In this document: positions 1 to 6,471 of the stretch, one piece after another
How positions within the stretch are numbered: position 1 is the stretch's first letter
Layout of the letters: the number at the start of each line of letters is the position of its first letter
Assembly (NCBI GenBank): GCA_964445085.1
Contig: CAYUJV010000057.1
Coordinates: 1-18,270 of the forward strand
Reading direction: 5' to 3'
Source: Thiobacter sp964445085
Lineage (GTDB): Bacteria > Pseudomonadota > Gammaproteobacteria > Burkholderiales > Thiobacteraceae
Length of the DNA stretch: 18,270 nt
Notes under the pieces: generated by a model
Databases searched by the model: none
What the model saw: only the letters and a program-made list of their open reading frames with translations
What the model was told of the DNA's origin: nothing
Translations under genes and position numbers: made by a program

Positions 1-181
1 CGAACACCTCGCCATGCTGGAACGGGCTCATGGTGCCCGGATCCACGTTGATGTACGGATCGAGCTTGAGCATCGTGACTTTGATGCCGCGGGATTCGAG
101 GATGGCGGCGAGGGAGGCGGCGGCGATTCCCTTGCCAAGGGAGGAAACAACCCCGCCTGTGATATAGATGAATTTGGTCAT
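1..181 (-). CDS. pyrG: CTP synthase, N-terminal fragment (runs off left edge)
   Basis: CTP synthase makes CTP from UTP, ATP and glutamine in the cytosol, the last step of de novo pyrimidine nucleotide synthesis. Sixty codons are visible, reading leftward from an ATG at 181. They begin MTKFIYITGGVVSSLGKGI, the nearly invariant start of the amidoligase domain with its ATP-binding SSLGKG loop. KLDPYINVDPGTMSPFQHGE follows at residues 39-58, another signature of the family. The rest, including the glutaminase domain, lies outside the window. It is divergent from feoA. No clear Shine-Dalgarno sequence precedes the ATG, but a good sigma70-like promoter is nearby. The identity is secure because both stretches are nearly invariant in PyrG. 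Confidence 0.97.
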   Translation of the reverse strand, partial: MTKFIYITGGVVSSLGKGIAAASLAAILESRGIKVTMLKLDPYINVDPGTMSPFQHGEVF

Positions 182-208
182 GAGAAAGACTGCAACAGAC
201 GGGAGCCC

Positions 209-237
209 ATCATACCGTAAAACCGCCGCCCGGCCAA
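209..237 (-). promoter_or_regulatory. Candidate sigma70 promoter of pyrG
   Basis: Read on the minus strand, a -35-like TTGGCC (237-232) is separated by exactly 17 bp from a -10-like TATGAT (214-209), which differs from TATAAT at one base. The predicted transcription start near 202 gives a leader of about 20 nt before the pyrG ATG at 181. This is a match by eye only; the -35 agrees at 4 of 6 positions. Confidence 0.55.
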
Positions 238-363
238 ACCAAACATGAGCGGATGCGATGGCAACGGCCGCATCAACTCACCGTAGCCGCCCCGCGCCGC
301 CGCATCAAGGTCGGTTTTCCGACCCCCGCAAAAACCCTTGCATTGGCCGGCCTTTCGTGGAAA

Positions 364-382
364 AATAAGAACCATTCTCATT
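364..382. promoter_or_regulatory. Fur box upstream of feoAB
   Basis: AATAAGAACCATTCTCATT matches the palindromic Fur operator AATGAGAATCATTCTCATT at 17 of 19 positions. It lies about 20 bp before the feoA start, inside an AT-rich island in GC-rich DNA. Fe2+-Fur bound here would be expected to block feoAB transcription when iron is plentiful. The feoA -10/-35 could not be assigned with confidence; a weak TTGCAT (338-343) and AAAAAT (361-366) pair with 17-bp spacing would overlap the left edge of the box. Confidence 0.75.
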
Positions 383-403
383 TGTATGTAAGCAGGCTCT
401 TAT

Positions 404-631
404 ATGGTCACCCTGGCCAAACTGCAACCCGGCGAAGCCGCCATCATCACCGCCCTGCATTTCGACGAGGCCCTGAACGCGCGCCTGGCCGCCCTGGGCT
501 TTCGCGTCGGCAAGCGCATCGCCATGATCCGCCGCGCCCGCTTCGCCGGTCCGCTGCACGTGCGCATCGGCAGCACCGACATCATGCTGCGCGGCAAGGA
601 AGCCAGCCAGATCGACGTCAGCCGCGGCTAA
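404..631 (+). CDS. feoA: Ferrous iron transport protein A
   Basis: This 75-residue protein has the small SH3-like FeoA fold that acts with the FeoB permease in Fe2+ uptake at the cytoplasmic face. Family features seen are the opening LAKLQPGE, the central LAALGFRVGKRIAMI (classic LxxLGFxxGxxI pattern, about residues 28-42) and the closing GSTDIMLRGKEASQI, where most members have GxxxaLRxxeAxxI. The length is typical. The ATG at 404 is the only good start, because the frame is closed by a TAA at 389. AGCAGG at 391-396 is a weak Shine-Dalgarno. Its stop is 6 nt before the feoB ATG, so the two form an operon, probably under the Fur box just upstream. No feoC-like ORF follows feoB. Confidence 0.93.
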   Translation: MVTLAKLQPGEAAIITALHFDEALNARLAALGFRVGKRIAMIRRARFAGPLHVRIGSTDIMLRGKEASQIDVSRG

Positions 632-637
632 GGGCTC

Positions 638-2425
638 ATGAAGCGCGTCGCGCTCCTGGGCATGCCGAACACCGGCAAGTCCACCTTCTTCAACCGCATC
701 ACCGGCGCTTCCGCCCGGGTCGGCAACTGGCCCGGCGTCACCGTCGACCTCATGGGCGCCAAGGTCCTGCTCGGCGCCGACATGGTGGAGATCATCGATC
801 TCCCGGGCATCTACGACATCCACGGCTTTTCCGACGACGAGCAGGTGGTGCGCCACTTCCTCGAGAACAATGTCGTCGACCTCGTCGTCATCATCCTCAA
901 CACATCCCAGCTCGACCGACAGCTCTCCCTCGCCCTGCAGATCCAGCAACTCAAGCTGCCCGCCCTGCTGTTGCTCAACATGGCGGACGAGGCGGCGAAG
1001 TTCGGGGTGACGGTGGACACCAGGCAGATGGCGGCCGACCTCGGCATGCCGGTGGCGCTGCTGAGCGCCAAGCACGGCCAGGGCTACAAGGCGGCGCTGG
1101 ATGCCTTGCGCCAGCGTCTGTCGGAAGCAAAACCGGTGCGCCTGGAAAACCTGCGCGAGCTGCTCGCCAGCGACGATGCCATCGAACACAAGATCGAGGA
1201 CATCCTCGGCAAGTCGGTGCAGATCCCGCCCCAGCTCTCGGATACCCTCACCACCCGCCTCGATCAGGTGCTGTTGCACCCGTGGCTGGGCCTGCCCATC
1301 TTCTTCGGCGTGATGTACCTGCTGTTCCAGGCGATCTTCGTGCTGGGCAAGCCGCTGCAGGACGGCATCAACTGGCTGCTCACCGAGTTCAACACCCTGG
1401 CCCTGACGCCGCTGCTGGCGGGCGCGCCCCATTGGCTGTCCGGCCTGCTGATCGACGGCATCTACAATGGCGTGGGCACCGTCGCCGCCTTCGTGCCCAT
1501 CATCATCCTGTTCTTCCTGTTCATGGCCATCGTCGAGGACACCGGCTACCTGTCGCGCGCCGCCTTCCTGATGGATGCATTGATGTCGCGCCTGGGCCTG
1601 GACGGCCGCAGCTTCGTCATGCTGCTGATGGGCTTCGGCTGCAACGTGCCGGCGCTGATGGGCACGCGCGTCATGCGCTCGCGCGCGCTACGCCTGCTGA
1701 CCATGCTGGTGATCCCGTTCTCCCTGTGCTCCGCGCGGCTGCAGGTATTCCTGTTCATCACCGCCGCCATCTTCAGCCCCAAGGCCGCGCCCATCGCCCT
1801 GTTCAGCCTGTATCTGTTCAGCTTCGGCACCGCCATGCTCACCGCGCTGCTGTTCAAGCGCAAGCTGGTGAGCCACGAGCCCTTCGTGCTGGAACTGCCG
1901 CCCTACCGCTTCCCCACCCTGCGCCAGATGGTGCTGCGGGGCTGGCACGAGGTGCGGCACTTCCTCAACCGCGCGTCGAAATTCATCATTGCCGGCGTGG
2001 TACTGGTCTGGCTGCTGACCCACTTCCCCACCGGCGTCGCGCCCGGCAGCAGCGCCACCTGGGCCGGGCAGATCGGCGCGTGGATGGCGCCGGTGCTCAA
2101 TCCGGTGGGCATCGACGGCCAGCTGGCCATCGCCCTGATCTTCGGCTTCGTCGCCAAGGAAATCGTGATCGGCTCGCTGGCGGTGATCTACGGCTTGGAC
2201 GGCACGGCGCTGACCCAGCACATGGCGCAGCAGCTGGACTGGGTGCAGGCCTACAGCTTCATGCTGTTCACCTTGGTCTACACCCCCTGCCTGTCCACCA
2301 TCGCCACCCTGAAAAGCGAATCGAAGGACTGGCGCTTCACCCTGGGCGCGCTGGCCTGGTCGCTGGGCCTGGCCTGGCTGCTGAGCTTCGCCTTCTACCA
2401 GACGGCCCGGGCATTGGGATATTGA
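638..2425 (+). CDS. feoB: Ferrous iron transport protein B (short form)
   Basis: FeoB is the inner-membrane Fe2+ permease with a cytosolic GTPase domain. The G motifs are all present: G1 GMPNTGKST (8-16), G2 Thr in PGVTV (32-36), G3 DLPG (54-57), G4 NMAD (114-117) and G5 SAKHG (143-147). A short helical spacer leads to the membrane part from about residue 218. This contains the conserved gate segments GFGCNVPALMGTR and PFSLCSARL, and later VYTPCLSTIATLKSE. At 595 residues it is much shorter than the roughly 770-residue E. coli protein, mainly through a reduced spacer after the G domain and a short C-terminus. Both ends look natural, so I read it as a compact FeoB subtype, not a truncation. 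G1 has Met where GNPN is usual. It starts 6 nt after feoA, with AAGGG just before the ATG. Confidence 0.95.
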   Translation: MKRVALLGMPNTGKSTFFNRITGASARVGNWPGVTVDLMGAKVLLGADMVEIIDLPGIYDIHGFSDDEQVVRHFLENNVVDLVVIILNTSQLDRQLSLALQIQQLKLPALLLLNMADEAAKFGVTVDTRQMAADLGMPVALLSAKHGQGYKAALDALRQRLSEAKPVRLENLRELLASDDAIEHKIEDILGKSVQIPPQLSDTLTTRLDQVLLHPWLGLPIFFGVMYLLFQAIFVLGKPLQDGINWLLTEFNTLALTPLLAGAPHWLSGLLIDGIYNGVGTVAAFVPIIILFFLFMAIVEDTGYLSRAAFLMDALMSRLGLDGRSFVMLLMGFGCNVPALMGTRVMRSRALRLLTMLVIPFSLCSARLQVFLFITAAIFSPKAAPIALFSLYLFSFGTAMLTALLFKRKLVSHEPFVLELPPYRFPTLRQMVLRGWHEVRHFLNRASKFIIAGVVLVWLLTHFPTGVAPGSSATWAGQIGAWMAPVLNPVGIDGQLAIALIFGFVAKEIVIGSLAVIYGLDGTALTQHMAQQLDWVQAYSFMLFTLVYTPCLSTIATLKSESKDWRFTLGALAWSLGLAWLLSFAFYQTARALGY

Positions 2426-2442
2426 CCGCCGGCAGGGGCGGT
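2425..2442 (+). terminator. Weak hairpin after feoB
   Basis: ACCGCC-GGCAGG-GGCGGT forms a 6-bp stem starting on the last base of the feoB stop codon. The following sequence is only mildly T-rich (CCGTTCTCT), so intrinsic termination is doubtful. It is the only hairpin I noticed in the roughly 165 bp between feoB and the next ORF. Confidence 0.3.
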
Positions 2443-2590
2443 CCGTTCTCTGGTCCGGTCTGAACCCGCCGGCACCATCACGCGCCGGGCAATACCTTCA
2501 GCTTTCGCCGGCCCCGGCCGATAATGTTCCTTGCAGCGGTCGAGCCCGACCCGATCCGCCGCGAAACCCCAACTTCATGAAGGCACGGCG

Positions 2591-2797
2591 ATGACGATCA
2601 GCTCCGTTTCCTCCGGCGGCATGGCAGCCCAACTGCTCCAGGCGCAGTCCGAAACCAGTGAGACCCACAAGGCAGGGCGAGACGCCAGGAACGATGGCGA
2701 TTCCGACGACAAAGCGGTTTCCGCCGCAGTCACGCCACGGCCGACGGTGAATACACAGGGGCAAACCATAGGCAGCATCGTGAACACGACCGCCTAG
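2591..2797 (+). CDS. Small uncharacterised protein, 68 residues
   Basis: The predicted protein begins MTISSVSSGGMAAQLLQAQ and ends PTVNTQGQTIGSIVNTTA. The middle is hydrophilic, rich in Asp, Lys, Arg and Ala; there is no signal peptide, membrane helix or Cys. I chose the ATG at 2591 rather than an upstream in-frame codon at 2531 because GAAGG (2579-2583) is suitably placed before it and because the Ser-rich start resembles small proteobacterial proteins I recall with an NTxGQTxGxxxNTTA-like tail. That resemblance is from memory and unchecked. Its function is unknown. A -10-like GATAAT at 2520-2525 without a good -35, and a strong hairpin just after the stop, suggest a stand-alone transcription unit between feoB and the convergent ppsA. 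Confidence 0.6.
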   Translation: MTISSVSSGGMAAQLLQAQSETSETHKAGRDARNDGDSDDKAVSAAVTPRPTVNTQGQTIGSIVNTTA

Positions 2798-2823
2798 CCT
2801 GCGGGCAGTCATCCCGCGACGAC

Positions 2824-2848
2824 GAAGGCGCGAGAGGCTCGCGCCTTC
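2824..2848. terminator. Strong GC hairpin after the small ORF
   Basis: GAAGGCGCGAG-AGG-CTCGCGCCTTC is a perfect 11-bp inverted repeat with a 3-nt loop, 27 nt after the stop of the 68-residue ORF. There is no T-tract on either side (CCCTCC follows on the plus strand), so it may end transcription weakly, act with Rho, or protect the 3' end of the mRNA. Confidence 0.5.
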
Positions 2849-2868
2849 CCTCCAGCCATGGTCTCAAC

Positions 2869-2998
2869 CTAGGGAAGCTCTGCAAAAGATAGCGAGCAAG
2901 CACGGCTGGCCGCCGAGAAGCGCACCTGTACAAGGGAGTACAGCGAGCATCGCAGGCGGGCAGACGGGCTGCGCAGTACTTTTGCAGAGCTTCCCTAG
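2869..2998. mobile_element. IS5-type MITE, copy 1
   Basis: A 122-bp core (2873-2994) is bounded by perfect 16-bp terminal inverted repeats GGAAGCTCTGCAAAAG and flanked on both sides by CTAG (2869-2872 and 2995-2998). It is 119/130 identical to the copy at 6342-6471. Ends beginning GGAAG and a 4-bp YTAR target duplication are typical of IS5-group elements. No transposase ORF is present, so this is a non-autonomous derivative. An inner CTGTAC/GTACAG pair around AAGGGA and imperfect inner arms mean the whole element could fold into one long hairpin. Its right CTAG contains the TAG stop codon of ppsA. Confidence 0.85.
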
Positions 2999-5358
2999 CG
3001 TCCCGCCAGCCTGAGCCAGGTCTCCACCACCGTGTCCGGATTGAGGGACACGCTCTCGATTCCTTCCTGCACCAGCCACTCCGCCAGATCCGGATGATCC
3101 GACGGCCCCTGGCCGCAGATGCCCACGTACTTGCCTGCCTTGCGGCAGGCGGCGATGGCCTGGTGCAGCAGGGCCTTCACCGCTGGGTTGCGCTCGTCGA
3201 AGGAGGCCGCCACCAGGCCGGAGTCGCGGTCGAGGCCCAGGGTGAGCTGGGTCAGGTCGTTGGAGCCGATGGAGAAGCCGTCGAAGTGCTGCAGGAACTC
3301 CTCCGCCAGCAGCACGTTGGACGGCAGCTCGCACATCATGATCACGCGCAGGCCGTTCTCGCCGCGCTTGAGTCCCTGCTGCGCCAGCAGCTCGACCACT
3401 GCCTTGCCCTCCTCCACCGTGCGCACGAAGGGGATCATGAGCTCCACGTTGCGCAGTCCCATTTCCTCCCGCACCTTCTTCATGGCGCGGCATTCGAGCG
3501 CGAAGCAGTCGCGGAAGGATTCGGCCACGTAGCGCGCGGCGCCGCGGAAGCCTAGCATGGGGTTTTCCTCGGTCGGTTCGTAGCGCTTGCCGCCGATGAG
3601 GTTCGCGTATTCGTTGGACTTGAAATCCGACAGGCGCACGATCACCGGCTTGGGCCAGAAGGCGGCGGCGATGGTGGACACGCCTTCCGCGATGCGATCG
3701 ACGTAGAAGCTCACCGGGTCGGCATAGCCGGCGGCCTGGGTCTCCACGATGCGCTTCAGGTCATCGGGCAGCTTGGGGTATTCCAGCACCGCCTTGGGAT
3801 GCACGCCGATCATGCGGTTGATGATGAACTCCAGCCGGGCCAGGCCGACGCCACCGTTGGGCAACTGGGCGAAGTCGAAGGCGCGCTCCGGGTTGCCCAC
3901 ATTCATCATGATCTTCACCGGCGCCGCCGGCATCGCGCCCAGGTCCACCTCGCGCACTTCCGCTTCCAGCAGCCCTTCGTAGACATTGCCGGTGTCGCCC
4001 TCGGCGCAGGAGACCGTGACCGGCTGGCCGCCGCGCAGTTTTTCCGTGGCATCGGCCGTGCCCACCACCGCCGGGATGCCCAGTTCGCGCGCCACGATGG
4101 CGGCATGGCAGGTGCGCCCGCCGCGGTTGGTGACGATGGCGGAGGCGCGCTTCATCACCGGTTCCCAGTCCGGATCGGTCATGTCCGTCACCAGGACGTC
4201 GCCGGGCTGCACCTGGTTCATTTCGGCGGCGCGCATGATCACCCGCACCGGGCCGCTGCCGATGCGCTGGCCGATGGCGCGCCCGCTCACCAGCACCCGC
4301 GAATGCTGCTTGAGGTGGTATTGCTGCAGCAGGTTCTTGGCGGCGCGCGCCTTCACCGTCTCCGGCCGCGCCTGCACGATGAACAGCTCGCCGCTCACGC
4401 CGTCCTTGGCCCACTCGATGTCCATGGGGCGCTGGTAGTGCCGCTCGATGGTGACGGCCATGCGCGCCAGCTCGCCGATTTCCGCATCCGTGAGGGAGAA
4501 TCTGCGGCGCCTGTCCTCCGGCACGTCCTCGATGTGGGTCGCGGCACCGTCGCGCCCATAGACCATCTGCTTGGCCTTGCTGCCCAGGGAGCGGCGCACG
4601 ATCGCGAGCTTGCCGGCGTCCAACATGGGTTTGTGCACGTAGAACTCGTCCGGGTTCACCGCCCCCTGCACCACCATCTCGCCCAGGCCGTAGGAGGAAG
4701 TGATGAACACCACGTCGGGAAAGCCCGACTCGGTGTCGAGGGTGAACATCACGCCACTGGCGGCGAGATCGCTGCGCACCATGCGCTGGATGCCGGCGGA
4801 CAGCGCGACGTGGGAATGCTCGAAGCCGTGATGGACGCGGTAGGCAATGGCGCGGTCGTTGTAGAGCGAGGCGAACACCTCGCGCACGCCCGCCAGCACC
4901 TTGTCCAGCCCGACCACGTTGAGCAGCGTCTCCTGCTGCCCGGCGAAGGAGGCATCGGGAAGGTCCTCGGCGGTGGCGGAGGAGCGCACCGCGACCGACA
5001 GCTCGCCTTGGGTCGCCGCCGCCATCTTGCGCCAGGCTTCGGAGATCGCTCGCTCCAGCTCCGGCTGCAGCGTCCCCTGCTCCACCCAGGTGCGGATCTG
5101 CTTGCCGGTGGCGGCCAGCGCATCCACGTCGCTCACGTCCAGCCCCGCCAGCGCCTGGTTGATGCGCTGCTCGAGGTGGTTGTGATGCAGGAAGTCGCGG
5201 AACGCCTGGGCGGTGGTGGCAAAGCCGCCGGGGACGCGCACGCCCAGGTGGGAGAGCTGCGCGATCATCTCGCCGAGGGAAGCATTCTTGCCGCCGACGC
5301 GCTCCACGTCGCGGATGCCCAGGTCTTCAAACCATTCGATATACGATTGCTTGCTCAT
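2995..5358 (-). CDS. ppsA: Phosphoenolpyruvate synthase
   Basis: This 787-residue enzyme (E. coli PpsA is 792) converts pyruvate and ATP to PEP, AMP and phosphate, feeding gluconeogenesis. The order is an N-terminal ATP/pyruvate-binding domain (VGGKNASLGEM at 21-31; RSSATAEDLPDASFAGQQ at 125-142), the swivelling phosphohistidine domain (GGRTCHAAIVARELGIPA at 413-430, catalytic His418) and a C-terminal PEP-binding TIM barrel (MMCELPSN; GSNDLTQLTLGLDRDS; CGQGPSDHP with Cys748). Thr416, two residues before the His, matches the threonine phosphorylated by PSRP. I start it at the ATG 5358, which has AGGATGGG upstream and the usual MSKQSYIEWFEDL opening; the longer reading frame would run into ppsR. 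The TAG stop is supplied by the CTAG flank of MITE copy 1, and the protein end LRLAGR looks complete to within a few residues. Confidence 0.97.
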   Translation of the reverse strand: MSKQSYIEWFEDLGIRDVERVGGKNASLGEMIAQLSHLGVRVPGGFATTAQAFRDFLHHNHLEQRINQALAGLDVSDVDALAATGKQIRTWVEQGTLQPELERAISEAWRKMAAATQGELSVAVRSSATAEDLPDASFAGQQETLLNVVGLDKVLAGVREVFASLYNDRAIAYRVHHGFEHSHVALSAGIQRMVRSDLAASGVMFTLDTESGFPDVVFITSSYGLGEMVVQGAVNPDEFYVHKPMLDAGKLAIVRRSLGSKAKQMVYGRDGAATHIEDVPEDRRRRFSLTDAEIGELARMAVTIERHYQRPMDIEWAKDGVSGELFIVQARPETVKARAAKNLLQQYHLKQHSRVLVSGRAIGQRIGSGPVRVIMRAAEMNQVQPGDVLVTDMTDPDWEPVMKRASAIVTNRGGRTCHAAIVARELGIPAVVGTADATEKLRGGQPVTVSCAEGDTGNVYEGLLEAEVREVDLGAMPAAPVKIMMNVGNPERAFDFAQLPNGGVGLARLEFIINRMIGVHPKAVLEYPKLPDDLKRIVETQAAGYADPVSFYVDRIAEGVSTIAAAFWPKPVIVRLSDFKSNEYANLIGGKRYEPTEENPMLGFRGAARYVAESFRDCFALECRAMKKVREEMGLRNVELMIPFVRTVEEGKAVVELLAQQGLKRGENGLRVIMMCELPSNVLLAEEFLQHFDGFSIGSNDLTQLTLGLDRDSGLVAASFDERNPAVKALLHQAIAACRKAGKYVGICGQGPSDHPDLAEWLVQEGIESVSLNPDTVVETWLRLAGR

Positions 5359-5382
5359 TTGCCCATCCTGTAGAGTTCCGCC

Positions 5383-6195
5383 ATGGCCATCCAGCGCAGC
5401 GTGTTCTTCGTCTCCGATCACACCGGCATCACCGCGGAAACCCTTGGCCGCGGCCTGCTCAGCCAGTTCGATCATATTGAGTTTAAGCGTAGCACGCTAC
5501 CCTTCGTCGACAGCCCGGACAAAGCCCTGCAGGCGGTGGAGAAAATCAACGCCGCCGCCGCGGCCGGCGAGCCGCGTCCCCTGGTCATCAGCTCCATCAC
5601 CGCCGCCGACATCCGGGCCCGGATCGCGGCCGCGGACGCCCTGGTGATCGACGTGTTCGATGCCTTCATCCCGGTGCTGGAATCGGAGCTCGGCACCGCC
5701 TCGTCCCACGCCGTGGGCAAGTTCCACGGCGTCAGCAACGGCTACGGCCACCGCATCGATGCCGTGAACTTCACCCTCGCCCACGACGACGGTCTGGGCA
5801 CCAAGCTCGCGGAAGCGGACATCATCCTCGCCGGCGTCTCGCGCTGCGGCAAGACGCCTACCTGCCTCTACCTGGCGCTGCAATACGGCCTCTACGCCGC
5901 GAACTATCCGCTGACCGGCGAGGACTTCGAACGCGGCGGTTTGCCGGATTGGGTCACCGCCCACCGCAGCAAGCTGTTCGGCCTCTCCATCAGCCCGGAG
6001 CGCCTGCAGCAGATCCGCCAGGAACGCCGGCCGGACAGCACCTATTCCTCGCTTGCCACCTGCCAGCGCGAAGTGCACCAGGCCGAGGCTTTCTTTCGGC
6101 AGCTCAACATTCCCTTTCTCGATTCGACCACCATGTCGATCGAGGAGATCGCATCGACCATCGTGCATCAGACGGGGCTGCGGGCTAAGGCTTAG
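5383..6195 (+). CDS. ppsR: PEP synthase regulatory protein (kinase/pyrophosphorylase)
   Basis: PSRP (DUF299 family) is a bifunctional enzyme. It inactivates PEP synthase by ADP-dependent phosphorylation of the Thr next to the catalytic His and reverses this by phosphate-dependent pyrophosphorolysis. Seen here are the N-terminal VFFVSDHTGITAETLGRGLL (8-26), the central GKFHGVSNGYGHRIDAVNFTLAHDDG region, the P-loop-like GVSRCGKTP (151-159) preceded by ADIILA, and the C-terminal PFLDSTTMSIEEIA. The length of 270 residues is usual. It is divergent from its target gene ppsA with only 24 bp between start codons, so the promoters must lie partly inside the two coding regions. No clear Shine-Dalgarno precedes the ATG. 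The stop codon sits inside a small palindrome. Confidence 0.96.
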   Translation: MAIQRSVFFVSDHTGITAETLGRGLLSQFDHIEFKRSTLPFVDSPDKALQAVEKINAAAAAGEPRPLVISSITAADIRARIAAADALVIDVFDAFIPVLESELGTASSHAVGKFHGVSNGYGHRIDAVNFTLAHDDGLGTKLAEADIILAGVSRCGKTPTCLYLALQYGLYAANYPLTGEDFERGGLPDWVTAHRSKLFGLSISPERLQQIRQERRPDSTYSSLATCQREVHQAEAFFRQLNIPFLDSTTMSIEEIASTIVHQTGLRAKA

Positions 6196-6197
6196 CC
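6183..6197 (+). terminator. Short palindrome over the ppsR stop
   Basis: GGCTAAG-G-CTTAGCC is a perfect 7-bp inverted repeat around one base, followed by TTTA. As RNA it would form a 5-bp stem with a 5-nt loop and a short U run, a poor intrinsic terminator at best. Confidence 0.3.
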
Positions 6198-6204
6198 TTT
6201 ACAT

Positions 6205-6280
6205 CCGCTCTCCCTCGGGGAGAAGGCCGGGGTGAGGGCGCGATGTACCCGGCGCATGCTGACGGGCGCCCTCTCCCGCG
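6205..6280. repeat. REP-like intergenic palindromic repeat
   Basis: The segment holds a small hairpin TCTCCC-TCG-GGGAGA (6209-6223), the stretch GCCGGGGTGAGGGCGC (6226-6241) and a matching GCGCCCTC (6266-6273) that pairs with GAGGGCGC (6234-6241). The combination GGGAGA...GGCCGGGGTGAGGG resembles dispersed intergenic repeats that I recall from many proteobacterial genomes. Only one copy is in the window, so its repeated nature is inferred. It lies between the convergent ppsR and lytic transglycosylase genes, just before MITE copy 2; together these fill the gap from 6196 to 6467. Confidence 0.5.
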
Positions 6281-6341
6281 CTATTGACGCCAGCATATGC
6301 CGCCGGTATTCTCCGGCGAACCGTCGGCCCCATCAGAAGAA

Positions 6342-6471
6342 CTAAGGAAGCTCTGCAAAAGGTAGCGAGCAAGCCCGTCTGGCCGCCGGGAAGCGCACCT
6401 ATACAAGGAAGTACAGCGAGCATCGCAGGCGGCCAGACGGGCCGCGCAGTACTTTTGCAGGGGTTCCCTAG
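6342..6471. mobile_element. IS5-type MITE, copy 2
   Basis: Same element as at 2869-2998, with the same 122-bp core length (6346-6467). The flanks are CTAA (6342-6345) and CTAG (6468-6471), both fitting a YTAR target. Its outer inverted repeats are less perfect (13 of 16 matching in the core ends), but it has a perfect 15-bp inner inverted repeat, GCCCGTCTGGCCGCC at 6373-6387 against 6428-6442. The right CTAG contains the TAG stop codon of the lytic transglycosylase. It carries no transposase. Confidence 0.85.

Noticed and set aside
253..2463. A 736-codon plus-strand open frame over feoA-feoB
   Set aside because: It is a shifted frame of GC-rich coding DNA; the product is an Arg/His/Pro-rich mixture with no domain, whereas the other frame gives clear FeoA and FeoB.
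2864..2998. Open frames running through the MITEs, which give similar peptides at both copies
   Set aside because: The similarity only reflects the repeat DNA; there is no ribosome site, and the frames extend out of frame into neighbouring genes. No transposase signature is present.
3799..5373. A 524-codon frame antisense to ppsA
   Set aside because: Antisense shadow of a strongly conserved gene; product is His/Ala/Gly-rich low complexity with no recognisable motif.
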